Shown: positions 36,576 to 48,394, counted from the stretch's first letter. The stretch is DNA of 64,000 bases from Panopea generosa (GCA_029582155.1 CM055901.1:45289580-45353579); one strand, 5' to 3'. The notes: generated by a model not told the origin, from the letters alone. A program made the numbers and translations.

Positions 36576-36934
36576 CAAAGTTCAACCATTTGACCCAAAG
36601 TTTTTTGTGGCTTTGAAAACTGAAAAATGTGTTGTTGTTTTTACTTTAAATTCACTCAGTGTATCGTATGCTTCTTGAACAGTACGGAACTGTAGTTCCT
36701 GAAAGTCATCATGCTACCATGATTAGTGCATTTTGAAGTTATAGATCCCCCTTCCCCCGAAATTAAAGTTTCACCCAACTTAACAATCGTGAAACATCGG
36801 GTATTTCCGTATCCTCCGTATACTACACCTCGTGTATAGCTCTAGAATACACCAACGCTATTCAATTGTGTTACAAGTCTGTGTTCATTCGCGTGAAAGT
36901 AACAAATTATTTATTAATCTCTCTTTTATATCAG
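36576..36934. other. Unique sequence with a shared 39-bp motif
   Basis: 36784-36822 (CAATCGTGAAACATCGGG, then TATTTCCGTATCCTCCGTAT) recurs in reverse orientation at 42299-42337 with about four mismatches. No gene seen. Confidence 0.6.
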
Positions 36935-37064
36935 AGACGAATGATAATGAGACGCAATATGTATATCAAACATCACGGAGATTGTGACCGGCGGGGATTC
37001 AAACTCGTGACCCATGGATTAATATTCAGACGCGCTAATGACTGAGCTAATCGGGCCCGGCAGT
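36935..37064 (-). mobile_element. tRNA-Lys-derived SINE, 3'-truncated
   Basis: On the minus strand: GGGCCCGATTAGCTCAGTCA, then the B-box CACGAGTTTGAATCCCCGCC, then the CTCCGTGATG body and GTCTCATTATCATTCGTCTC. It stops there, so the last third of the body and the tail are missing. Same family as 9263-9465. Confidence 0.75.
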
Positions 37065-40000
37065 CATTACAAAAGCAAGCATGACTGAATTTGTAAAATA
37101 TGAAAATAACCCTCCGCTTGATAAAGAAAACAAAAATAATATTGCGGTTAGTGTCGATGTAGACCCAGATCAGCCTGCACATCCAAGCCGTGTTATCAAT
37201 GTATGCACTGTTCGCTACGCAGTCAGTGAATTATCAAATTCACCATTTTAAATCAGGAATGGAATTTAAGCAAAAAATGGTCCTTAATATATATTTAACG
37301 GGCTCATAGAGAATTATAAATAAAACCTTATTTAGCGAAAAAAAGAAAATGTATGTGACAGCTTTTTTTTCATTATCATGTTAAACTAGTGCATCTATTG
37401 CTGTTATGGCTGATAATATGCTAATTTCATATTATTTTAAAGTAAATAGTGTCATATGGAATATATTTGCCTACAGGCATATTGCACACAATGTATGCTA
37501 CTGTCCAGTTACTGGCATCCTGCTGAGCTTTCATAATTCACCAACACTACAGTCACACCATGTGGTAATGAGAAAAAAACATGCATATTGTACCCCAATT
37601 TGCATAATTCATCACATGTTTTATGACCCCAGGGTTTAAGATAGGATGTATATTATATTGCATAGTATTATGGACAATTACTAAATTTAAACATTTTCAG
37701 TTATTTATGGAGTCAATACCAATGGTAAGAAATTATGTAACGTCCGTCCCCTCTTTGTAACGTTCATCCCCTATATTAGAGCGACATTAAACAAAATCAC
37801 TAAATTTTTGTTAATTTTTTTTTTTTTTTTTTTTTGGATAAATTATTCATATCTTAGATGCACTCTGCAAACATAAAATACATTGAAAGAAAGTGAAATT
37901 GATTCTAAAAATTCAAACAAATAGAATGTTTATGCAGGTGGGGGAGGGGGGGGGGGCGGACGTTACGGAGACGTACGTTCCATTTCCGTGTATATCTTTC
38001 CAAAATGACCAATTTTTTTACATTTTATATAGTACCTCGGTATAACAGCAGGTAAATGTGTATATTCTATTTATCTTCTTGGAAGAATATATACCAGGGA
38101 TGCAGTTTTTTGTCACGAATTGAAATTTTCTGAGTTTATGTATCATTTCACAAATACACTTTTATTAAAGGATGCAAATATATCTCCTCGTGGTCATGTA
38201 TTACAATGTGATACACGTAAATGTTGTAAATATAATAAAATCAAAATTGTATGTATATTATTTTGTGTGATTTGTGTCCGTAGTATATGGTGTAAATTTA
38301 CAATAAATATATCAAATTTCTCGTTAGTACAATAAATGTATAAACAAAATAAAATGTATTTTGGTTACGTTTCAACCCCAAATGATAACAATCCAATACT
38401 ATCACACACTACAAACAAATACCGTAAGTAAATGACACATAATCATGGTGTGAAACACTGTAAAATTTATGCATTAACATATGTGTGATACGAAACCTCA
38501 ATTTGGTGGTACGAAACGTCTGTAATTCATTCAAAGCTCTCTTAAATAAAAGAAAATCATAGTTTTTTGCCAAAAAAACTACATTTAGATTATATTGATA
38601 TGTTATAGTCATAATGGTTTGTTTTTTTAAATAATTTACCTACGTTTTAAACAAAAAGGTCCATTAACTGTGCAACATGCATGTCGTCAGTTGGGTCCGA
38701 AATTTGGTAGATAATACATCTATAAAAAGACAAGAATTATTAATAAAATCCGTCATGTCGCATGAACTATAAAACAAATAAAATATAACCATTCCCTATT
38801 TGTAAATGATAGTAGGGATATTGACAAAAAAATTAATACAAACTTCTCAAGTTTATAAATTACCCCACCCATCACCAGCAATCAAGCATTAATTAGTATA
38901 CAAACACGCACAAAACGATAAAAAGTAATTTTATTTTATCATGAGAAACTTATTTTTTTATTTTCTTTCATATCTTGTATTGTTTTCTTTCTTTTTATGG
39001 CTGTTTTATGTAACTTTGTTGTAATTAACTACTGTCAGAAGCAACACTGCGGTTTGTTATGGTGAGATGCGATTCCCCTGAGCTCAAGTCACGCACAGAT
39101 CTCGTCATGCACGAGAGCGAGATTTCACCTTTTCGAATTGGAGAATCCATCATTAAGTTGAATATATGGCTTTATTATATCGATTTTTTTTATTTATACA
39201 CTCGACACTCGACATGGGTCATGTTTATAGTGAAATTTAAAATATCAGTCTTGATCAACCAACGTTTATATTTTCAACGTACATGTATATAAGGTGGCAT
39301 AAGGGGGCCGTCATTTTATTTTATCATGTGACTGAAAGTTGTTCCGAAATGCCGCCTTATGGCATAGTACCACCATTGCAAAAAGGAAGTGCTTCCGTGG
39401 AGTAGTCGCAGAATGGCGGTTTTAGATAATCCTCATTTCTTCTTCTTTAAAAATGCATTTTCCTTATTTTAATGCTCATTTTTTTATTTGAATGGCATTA
39501 TTGATGTATTTTTTGAATTGTGAATTTAGAAAAACAAATTGATGCTTGGAAATTGGGGTATGAATACATGATTTCGGAAGTCTACTTTCACTTTATCACC
39601 AGTGTACACACTGAGCAGAAAAAAAATCTCTTATATGACACATGAACCCTACTTTTCTCATCATATTTTGATAGTGCAGAGGTTGACAAACAGTAAAATG
39701 TAGGTTTCACTTCTTTCATTTGGGATTCTCCATGAATGACAAGCCTTCAAACTTTTATTATTTACTGTAGAATAAAGAACAAAAATCAGTGGTGGGATGA
39801 CACCTTATTATGTCAGAGGTTTATTGCGTGGCATAAAGGCCGAGGTGATCATATTGCCAACTTAACTCTAACGAAAATAGGTGCAAGCGTCTGGATGAAA
39901 CATGGCAAATATTAATGACATAGTATGTTCTTTTCGGGTATTGCCTTGAGCCCGATCACGGATTGCATCTAGGGTTTCCCCGACGGTTAGTCTTCATCAT

Positions 40001-40274
40001 ATGCGACGCTTTGCGAGAGCACATTTTTTCATAACTTGTTTATACCGGAACCGGAAACCATTCGCATTTTCTGTTTAAAAGCAAACCAACCATACCATTA
40101 GCGTTCATGATACATGAAAAAAAAGGATAAAAAATACCAAGAAAGATTTCTTTCAACTTTATCAGATTCTGTTCCAAACCTTGTTAAAAAAATGTTATAT
40201 TTGTCGTTGATAGGGAACAGTCTAACCAATGCTTTTAAGTAACAAATACCTAACGTAACTATTCTTCATTGTAG
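37065..40274. other. Unique AT-rich sequence, no gene recognised
   Basis: Contents are a T-run near 37808-37835 and a G-run near 37942-37956. A weak inverted pair (GTAACGTCCGTCCCC at 37738; GGCGGACGTTAC at 37956) could bound a small MITE. Several 60-80-codon frames on both strands lack motifs. Confidence 0.5.
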
Positions 40275-41140
40275 GAACAGCTCAAAATCTGCATGGTCAA
40301 AATCCCCATGGTTAAAAAATGACAAGGTAGTCAAAATCCCCTCGACAGAATTAAGAAGGTGGTCAAAATCCCCTTGGTCAACATAGAGGGGTAGTCAAAA
40401 TGCTCTTGATGGATATTCAAAATCCCCATGATAATATGAGGGTGTTCAATCTAGAATGTAATTTTTGTTTTATTTTCTTAGAAAAGAGGCAGATTCACAA
40501 GCATTTGTATAAAAAAAAAGGCTAATTCACAAACAACTTTATTATTAATTATATGCGTTCAATATGTGAGTGGAGCCAAGTCCCTCGAGGGCCTTCTCTG
40601 TGCCATTGGAAATGATATAAGAATTAAATAAATGCAGTGTTTTCAGTGCAAAGTGCTGATAAAATTTTTGAAATGAAAGAAAATGGGCTAGAATCTAAGA
40701 TATATAAATGTGCTAAAACCGAAGAAATTTAATAACAAGTTGCAGAATGGACTGGAGTAGTTTTCTTTCATTTGTTTTTTCCTGATGTGCTACAAGCATT
40801 ATATCATAAAATTGTGTCAATAAGTTGAATGATTATATTAAATGAATTAAAATGAATAAAATTACTCATTGTTTTATTTGGCTAATTTTAGCACATTTAG
40901 AAATAACCCTCTTATAATATTGATTACCATACACAATTATTCACAAATGCCACCCATCATGGTGGAGATTTTGATTCCCCATCAAGGGGATTTTGACTAC
41001 ACCATCATTTTTGCCATGTGGATTTTGACTGCCCATCAAGGGAATTTTGACCACTCTGTTAATTCTGTCGAGGGGATTTTCACTACCATGTCATTGTTGA
41101 GCCATGGGGATTTCGACTATTTTGAAGTACACTCGTTGGA
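40275..41140. mobile_element. Foldback-type DNA element with repetitive arms
   Basis: The left arm (40275-40446) and right arm (40945-41130) are inverted copies. Each is built of about five 30-40 bp sub-repeats centred on GTCAAAATCCCC or its complement GGGGATTTTGAC. Shared longer stretches include AAAATCCCCTCGACAGAATT on the left strand, which is found complemented on the right. The central 500 bp is anonymous. Long composite arms are the hallmark of foldback (FB/TIR-repeat) elements. No transposase is present, so it is non-autonomous. Target duplication not resolved. Confidence 0.75.
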
Positions 41141-41230
41141 ACCATATAAAGCGTGACGTTTGGCATTGGTCAAAAAGTAGAAATACACATTCTTCTAACA
41201 TGATTTATATTTGTCCAATTTAGATGAACT

Positions 41231-41596
41231 TTGAAATTTACCTATGCGGATCAGTTCAATGAGCTAGAGGAAACGCTAAGCCAGCCCTGGGCAGCTGCAC
41301 ATTATGACTATTTTAATTGCATTATTAAGCCTGATATTTTAAAATATTCAAGCCGATGGTACCATTATCAATGTGTAAATCGAAATAATTTGAAATTCTG
41401 GAATTGTCCGTCGTGTTTAAATGAAAATGAAAACTATTGCATCAGATCATCCGTAAATCCTATATTAATAATCTATCGTGTACTATATATATTATATTCC
41501 CCTTTCTTTTGTATCATTTCTTTGTATATGAATGCTTGTACCTTTTGTTACTACATGCTGCATTATTTGGTTAAAATGTATAAATATGATTTGTAA
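41231..41596 (+). pseudogene. ORF with PHD-finger-like C-terminal half
   Basis: The frame has 121 codons, though the first codon is TTG and no ATG is convincing. Residues 43-64 read RWYHYQCVNRNNLKFWNCPSC: a WYH motif, Cys at +3, then a Trp and a Cys-x2-Cys. This matches the second half of a PHD zinc finger, which binds histone tails in chromatin proteins and also occurs in some transposon proteins. The first two Cys pairs are not in the expected pattern upstream. The last 40 residues are hydrophobic and probably read-through. It could be an exon with an acceptor upstream of 41340, or a degenerate transposon fragment. It lies 90 bp from the foldback element. Confidence 0.3.
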
Positions 41597-41714
41597 AGGT
41601 AAACCTTCTATACACAGCACAGAAGCTGCATGCACACAACGTTGTATTCTTTATTCGTTTAACTTTGTTATAAATGTAAATATTGTCTAAATCTTACAAC
41701 GTGCGGTAAATACG

Positions 41715-42118
41715 CCACACCGGTGAAATCGTCATGTTTTTATAGAAAATATATAGGTCCTCTGTTTCGAGCGAAATAAACAATTATATGTTATTGATTT
41801 TGTTGTTATTTTCATTGTTATAGATTCAGCATATCTTAAACTTTGAAAGAATTGATTAAAACCATGGTTATTTCCAAAAAAAATCATTTAAATAACCATT
41901 CAAACTCAGCCGGAATTAGTAAAAAACGTCGAAAACTCGTCAAAAAACGTCATAAAAGGGTAAAGTTCAAGACCAAATTTAAGGCATTATTTTTTTTTTT
42001 TTTTTTTCATATATTTTCTTGAAATATATGTCAAGGGCAGTACATAATTATTTGGATTAGGGCAGATTAACATCATAATCACAAGTATACACGCCACATT
42101 TGCCTTTTCCCTACGGCC
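41715..42118 (+). repeat. Interspersed repeat P, copy 1 (uninterrupted)
   Basis: It shares ordered segments with 49563-50145: GTTTCGAGCGAAATAAACAA, GATTAAAACCATGGT, an AT-rich middle, then CACATTTGCCTTTTCC. It lacks the MITE found in the other copy and offers a TTAA at the matching place (41887-41890), consistent with an empty site. Confidence 0.6.
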
Positions 42119-43020
42119 GGAAAAGTGACCGGATCGACCGAAATTTGACCGGGTTTTATTAGTACCCTTTCTTCAAATTCCACGGACTGGTTCACTCCAC
42201 TTCCGGTTCGGAAAAGTCACAGTCAAGGTGCACTCGGAACACCTTGGCTATTAATACCGAAGATGACGGAATTTGCCGAGTATGTACGATTGCAGACGTA
42301 TACGGAGGTTACGGAAATACCCGGTGTTTCGCGATTGCCTTTCTTGTCTAAAAAAAAATAAAATAAAATAGGCAAGCGTCGCATATGATCAAGACTAGGA
42401 TATCGGCTCTCCATTCTGACAATACCAACCATGGAGCAGACCCAAACACAACATTCGCTTTTTTTAAGAATTTCTGCGGCGTTTTTCTATGCCAGCTCGT
42501 CTTTTTTTATTATAGTAGCAAATAAAATTGTTCTTACATCATACAAGTAAGTAAAATTGGTATTTTTGTTTTTTTCTGTTTTAACTAAATATTTCTAAAT
42601 ATTGTCATTTGTTTTCGCGAGTTCATTCTCTGAAAGTGTCGTCAAAGGTCAGCTACCACCATTGCGTTTTCCATAGACTTACATTATAACGTTTAACCTA
42701 ATTTTCACTATTTCTACCATTTGCAGACCAAAAAGTCCTACATCATAATATGAAATAGGTATATCTAAATGGCTAGCGAATAGGTAGATGTCAAACACAA
42801 TTTTCCATCAGTTGTTGGTTAGTAAAAAAATTAGGCGTGAATGAGCAGTTTCACATTAGGTTTCCTGCACATAACAAGAGTTGTCGGATCTAAAGAGCAA
42901 AACTCCTCTGTATATGAGCATTAGGTAATATTAAGGCGTACATTTAAGTAACTTATACTATGGTTTAAAGCATAAATCATACTGTTAGTTGAAAGATTAG
43001 TGATTGTCATATCACCCACC
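42119..43020. other. Unique sequence, no gene recognised
   Basis: It holds the reverse copy of the 39-bp motif (42299-42337). Several short GACCGG/CCGGTT words and T-runs occur. A 69-codon minus frame at 42223-42432 has no family signature. Confidence 0.5.
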
Positions 43021-43023
43021 TAA

Positions 43024-44196
43024 GGCCTAAAAAAATAAATGTTGTGTTTACGGTTTCCCGACTGACCCAAAGTAAAAGGACCCGAACGTATATTTTTTTT
43101 TTCAAAAAAAATAAAATGACAAACTGTTTTGTCTTTAGTTTCCAATTTAATCTAATCAAAAAGCTGATCAAATAATCAAACGTAATTATAATTTTTAATC
43201 ATAATAAAAAAATATAAAAACAAACGGCACACAGTCCAATCTCAATTTTCCAATTTAACCTGATCAAAAAGTCGGATCAAACCTATTTAATCTTTTTTGA
43301 CATAAAAAAAACAAACAACATACAAACCTCAAACTGTCCAACCTTTAATTCCAATTTTATTTAAGTAATTGACGACCATTTAATCGTAATAAAACAAATA
43401 GCAAACATGTCAATTTATTCCACCCAAACAATGATCAAACGTTGATATATAATTGGGGTTAAAGTGTTTTAACTCTATAACTTGTTATCGAACAATTATT
43501 GGCTTTTACCATGAGACACTGCAGTATTTGGCCTCGGGTTATTTTTAGCACATTACCTCGGAGATCGACAATTTTACACTTACACATTTGTCACGTACAC
43601 AAAACATGATGCTGAAATTTCACACCTCTTGTACTTTTGGTCGTATGTTAAAGGATATTTGTTGAAATTTGATGGATTTTAAGCGGTCGCTTATTGCATG
43701 TGTAATTATGAATGAAATTCGTTTGGGGGGATTTAATGTGGTCGCTTACATCAGGGGGTCGCTTATAACAAGTGGTCGCTTCTGCAAGTTTGACTGTTTA
43801 TTAAATATATAAAATGATATTCCTTTTATATATTTAATAATACCTTTTTTAACAGATTCTGTTAAATACCCAATCTAACCTATTGCAATATGGTGCACAT
43901 GGTGCAGAACAAATGAGAATATATTGAAAGTGGAAAGGAAATCATTCAAACTACAAAAGCAGACAGACTACAAAAGTATACAATATGTCGTCACCAAATG
44001 CTTTTGAAAAAGGTGTAATTACTTTGCATGCAATATTGAGTACATGCGAGAGAAAATGAAGAAAAAAATAACCAAAAAACACTGACCCTTTGATTTTGCA
44101 TCTAAAAAAATCATCCAAAAATAAAATAGTCCTTCCAACCAACCCAAATTTTTTTTCAGCATGAAACCTTAAACACAACATTTATTTTTTTAGGCC
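43024..44196. mobile_element. PIF/Harbinger-like non-autonomous DNA transposon
   Basis: The terminal inverted repeats begin GGCCTAAAAAAATAAATG and match perfectly for 27 bp, then GGTTTC after one mismatch. Both ends are flanked by TAA (43021-43023 and 44197-44199), which fits the 3-bp TWA target duplication of the PIF/Harbinger superfamily. The 1.17-kb interior has no transposase frame. It carries a partial internal repeat (CAATTTAATCTAATCAAAAA and variants, about 109 bp apart). Near 43690-43796 it holds a stretch of GGTCGCTTA repeats ending GCAAGTTTGACTG, which resembles one end of another DNA element. Confidence 0.75.
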
Positions 44197-44427
44197 TAAG
44201 TTAACAATACAAGTTTGCTTTTGACATATGCATGCACTTCACAAAGTTATTGATACTGGTTAACAAAATTATCACGTCCTTTTAAAGTCCCATGTGTTAG
44301 CAGACATATCATCATTGTCTTCATGGTCCGAGTCTGTAAGTGTAATTTCACAATCTTCAATTTTTTAAACAATTGTGCAACATATAATGTTATACCACTT
44401 TTTATTCAACTTTTGTTTTGCATGTTC
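44197..44427. other. Anonymous sequence
   Basis: Nothing recognised. Confidence 0.5.
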
Positions 44428-45049
44428 TACATCATATATGTTGGAGTAGCAAAATTTGATTTTTTTTTTTTATTTTGACCAGGTTTTCCTCTTTTTTTAA
44501 CTGATGTTTTCATTATGTCCCTATGGAGTCTGACAGTCTTTACACAATTCTCTGTATTAATTTTACATATTTCTTGATTTATAGTCATAATGTCTATTTC
44601 TAAAATTTTCTGTTGTTGTATTTCTATAGTTGTTAAGTCTGTTTCTGTAAGTCTGTGTTTAAGAATTTGAAAAGAAGAATATTTTTTAATAGAGGCACTT
44701 GGAATTGTTGCAAGAAAAAGTGTTGTGTCATGTCTCAGTTTCCTGGAAATTTTGTGTAATTCTGTTATAAATGTTTGGACTTTATTTATTGAATTTTATG
44801 TAATGTACGTTCCATTTCTGCGGGTCACTTTTTCTGTCAAATTACAAAGGCCAGCTGCTATCAAAATGACTGTTTGCTCAGCAGGATAAGAAGCCATTTT
44901 ATTTCGAACAGCATGATAGACCTGTGATATTTTACCAGCAGGAATGACAATAAAAGATACTTGATAGTGGTCAGGAAATGAATGAAATTTGTTTATATGT
45001 TGATGCAGATACCTCCCTCTCTAATATGTTCCAATTATTATATGGTGAT
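44428..45049 (-). pseudogene. Protein fragment, possibly SGNH-hydrolase-like, of a mobile element
   Basis: Minus-strand DNA reads as protein over about 190 residues in one main frame. The first part has FIVIPAGKISQVYHAVRNKM and QTVILIAAGLCNLTEK, and the later part is a charged helix-like tract ending KKRGKPGQNKKKK. The alternation of a hydrophobic strand and a Gly-x-Asn segment is reminiscent of SGNH/GDSL-type domains, but the catalytic Ser block is not visible. It is broken, with one or two interruptions. It abuts the hAT element at 45050, which appears to have inserted into its upstream part. It may belong to the same lost element as the OTU fragment at 46539-47114. Family uncertain, so treated as a fossil. 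Confidence 0.35.
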
Positions 45050-46134
45050 CAGGTTTTCTAAAATTCCAAAATGCAAATCTGTCCAGGGTTTTTATTTCTG
45101 TAACAATCGCACATTTTACTTTTAAAACCACTCTACATTATGCCATGCATGTACATATATCCCAATACACCACCCACCGCGCAATTTTATCAGTTTATTT
45201 ATTTTTCATGCTATCTGTGTTTAATTTGACTAAACTTTTCTAAATATGTATATTATTATTACCAACATCATGTGTTCTCATTTGAGTTAACCAGTTTCAA
45301 TCAATTTCACGCAAAAAATAGATTCAGGATGTAAACCGGAAGTATCGTGTATCGGGTTATAGCCTCGGTTCATCTTGAGCCGATGCCACATTCAATGCTT
45401 TTAACATTGTCAGAAGCACTTTTTATTGAATGTGTCATTTTAAACAGACTAGCCAATAGCAGTATTGTTCTCGCTAAACTATATATGAATATATGTAAAT
45501 TTGCATACAACCACTTTCAACTCTGTCTCCTATCATGGTATTATCAATTCATCAAAAAAAAACGTTTGCATCTAATGGAAGATATTTAAAATGGAATATA
45601 AAACTTATCGATGAAATCCCATTTTAAGTGAACACAAACAAACCGCACAATTTCATTGCATGTATTGAATGAAACAACACGTTTGCTGTCGTCTCTTTGA
45701 TGAATGTGACGTCACCGTGCATCGGCTAACATCAAAGAGATATTGTACGGGTGAAACATACATGATTTCAAGTCCTAGAAAGTGACATGTTTATGTTGTT
45801 TCTTTTTGAAAATTGAAGCATGTTTTTGGATTGCGAAGTTAGTAATATGGAGGAAATATATCAAATTAATGTATAAGATATTTAAACGGCATGTACTCTG
45901 TGGACAACTATTTTTCCAAACGTTATGGCTATAAATGCAAACAATTCCAGTTCGACATCAAAATAAAATCGGTCCAGGTTTGGTCATTTTCCTTATTAAT
46001 GTCATTAATATTATAATTAAAGTCACTGTTAAAACACTCAAACTAACAAGTAATACTGGGTGTTTTTATTAAATATTTTAAAGACGCAAGCAATTTTCGG
46101 TCCGAAAGTCCAAGCTTTGATTTTAGAAGCTCTG
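45050..46134. mobile_element. hAT-type non-autonomous element, copy 1
   Basis: The left end is CAGGTTTTCTAAAATTCC. The right end, complemented, is CAGAGCTTCTAAAATCAA. The flanks are ATGGTGAT (45042-45049) and ATGGTAAT (46135-46142), an 8-bp target duplication with one mismatch, as expected for hAT. The left 130 bp align in reverse to the right end of the element at 62900-63851. The interior has no transposase. It carries a perfect CRE palindrome TGACGTCA at about 45708 and a small hairpin near 45387-45435. Confidence 0.8.
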
Positions 46135-46203
46135 ATGGTAATGCATGCTGTAAATGAATTTTAAAAAGAAATAACGATTAGGAATATGCTATTGATACAA
46201 CTA

Positions 46204-46525
46204 TGTTGTTGTTGTTATTGTATGGTGTTTAGTGTCACTTTTAACAATTATTCAGTCATATCGCGACAGTGTCTACTTGAGACAGTATTCTAAGCGCTGT
46301 CACGCTGGAGTATCATGCCACAGACACATGGTATGATACCCCACCCAGTCACATTATACTGACACCATGCCGACCAGACCTAGAACTGTCCTCTAAATGC
46401 TGAGCGTCAAGCAAGGAAGCTTCTAGTACCATTTTTAAAGTCTTTGGTATGACCCAGCCGGGGATCGAACCCACAACATTGCGCATGTGAGGCGGACGCT
46501 CTACCACAAGACCACGCCATGGTAT
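46204..46525 (-). mobile_element. Full-length tRNA-derived SINE, GTGGTAGAG family
   Basis: On the minus strand the element starts ATACCATGGCGTGGTC. The A-box is TCTTGTGGTAGAG and the B-box is GGGTTCGATCCCCGGC. The body has CTTCCTTGCTTGACGCTCAG, and a tail region ends in an ACA-type run (AACAACAACAACA). The flanking duplication is ATTGATACAACTA at 46191-46203 and ATTGATACAGCTA at 46526-46538. A target duplication of this length and the simple tail are typical of LINE-machinery insertion. A diverged copy is at 15558 and a partial one at 63958. Confidence 0.88.
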
Positions 46526-46538
46526 ATTGATACAGCTA

Positions 46539-47114
46539 ACATGGTACCTGGTAATTAAACTATTTGTGTGTGTGTTTATTGATTCCAAGTGAATGTTAGA
46601 ATCATAAACGTTTTGATATGTTCTCAAGGCCGATTTTTCTTGTTCAGTTAAGCTTTTGGTTGATTGGTTTACCTCGTTTGCTATGGGTATTGGTAACAAA
46701 ATTTGAAAATGATCATTGTCAAGCAACAGATTAATTGGCAATATTTCTTCATTTTCAATTTGCTGAGGTTCATATGTACAAAGTGTAAAAGTTTCTCTTG
46801 TACCTTTCAGCCAAACTTTAATTTTGCAGTTGTACAGAAATTATACCACCTCAATTTCACAAGCTGTGGCCCATCCATTCAGTTTCAACATTGAGGTCCA
46901 ATAGGACCTTTTTGTTATTTACAGACTATGAAAAAATCTTGCTTTTCCTCCCACTGTTCCCAGTTAAGGTATATATTGCTGCAGAGTGCATGTCTGTGCT
47001 GCCTTGTGACTCAGAGGGGAAAATCCCCACTGTATATGTAACCGAGACAGTGAAAAAACAATTTCCATCACCAGGTACATTTTTTACAACGAATTTATTG
47101 TTGCAAATATTCAT
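46539..47114 (-). pseudogene. OTU-type cysteine protease domain, broken
   Basis: OTU proteases remove ubiquitin and are also carried by several mobile-element proteins. The minus strand near 47060 encodes VVKNVPGDGNCFF, the nucleophile block Asp-Gly-x-Cys. Further along, near 46710, it encodes INLLLDNDHFQILLPI, the terminal His block. In order and spacing (about 120 residues) these are the two ends of an OTU fold, with an aromatic and basic middle part. The frame is broken in a few places, and the fragment is cut by the SINE at 46204-46525. The source could be a Helitron-like or other large element; it is treated as a fossil. Confidence 0.6.
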
Positions 47115-48394
47115 ACAGTGAATGAGACTAAAATTTTTTTTTTTTTTTTTACTTCAATTGATTTAACACAGTCATACATCTACATAAAATATATTTCATT
47201 ATTTTTGTTTTGAAAGCTAAAAGAAAGAAAGAAAGAAAAAAAGGATGAAGAAGAATCATTTTGCAACTTGTAGTTTTACTTAAATTTATTGTTTTAGATC
47301 TACATTATGTTCAATTTTATGGGAAATAGTGGTGACTAAAGGATTAATAACCTGCAGAATATGGAGTGAAATACCCTCTTAACAGTTGTGTTGTTCTTTT
47401 ACTGTTAACAAACAGAGCAGGCGACGTTTGTTTACTAATTATGCATTGTCAAATTCCTCTTCATTTCGATTGGCTCGCTTCTGGTCATACTCATTTGCAT
47501 ATGTTTTATTTTGCCTTGTTTTCTGACCTACTCGATAAATCAGGTATTTATTTTGTAGGTCAGGGAACCAGTCTGCATTCTTTTTAACTACTTCATCCGG
47601 TAAATTTCCCTATAGCAGAAATTTATTTGCGAAATAAATAAATTATTATAATGTACGTTTTGTGTATATCTTGTTTCTTTAATCTTACGTGATACCATAA
47701 GAGCTTGTATTCGCTCGCTATTTAAGCACTATCCTACACTCCAATTAAAATGTCCCCAAAATGGGGTCAAAAGTATCACTTTAAGCATGAAAAAAACTAA
47801 ATTTCACCAATTTTACTTTCCATACAGTTTCCTTAATAAAATGAATTTAGTCAGTCACAGAAACATAATTTTATTTTTTTATTGACACAAACATAATAAA
47901 CTTATATTTAAGTGTGATGATTTGCCAGTTTGACATTTTCATCCAACCAGAAATAAATTTATTATAAAAATATATGCCCTGAACATCACAATGCTTTTGT
48001 CAATCAATCAGAGAGCTCCTCTCAATGATGGTAGCTACCTAAAGATTATCATTAGTATAGTTTAAAATGATGTTATAATTGAATGAGATTGTTGCTTCTG
48101 ATAGTATCGCTACACTTCAATCATGAAGCTAATATAAATCAGGTAAACCTAAAAGACGAGTGAATAGGTAGATATTCAAATTATAAAAATAGAATACATA
48201 TACTAGATCCATTTCTGATTATTACTAGCAGATGCTGTTGGGGAACAGCAAAGGAAATAGTAAAAAATGAAATATGGTTTAAAAACAGCAAACTATGCAT
48301 ATATTTTGATTAAAAAATACATTTCTACTGTTAAAAAGGAGACTTGTTTAGAATTTTACTGTGGCTGGTATACCGATTGAGTTTGGTACTGGCT
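47115..48394. other. Anonymous sequence
   Basis: T-run at 47133-47151 and a GAAA microsatellite at 47221-47245. No gene recognised; the 73-codon plus frame at 47366 has no motif. Confidence 0.5.

Noticed and set aside
37738-37970. Small MITE bounded by GTAACGTCCG inverted words
   Set aside because: The inverted match is about 12 bp, one side lies in a G-run, and no target duplication is visible; kept only as a note.
42223-42432. Minus-strand frame starting MVGIVRMESRYPSLDHMRRL as a first exon
   Set aside because: No splice donor of quality follows, the rest is low-complexity, and a CATATGCGACGCTT word shared with 40000 is too short to support a family.
46891-47121. Plus-strand 76-codon frame
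   Set aside because: It is the antisense of the OTU fragment, whose minus-strand reading has recognisable motifs.
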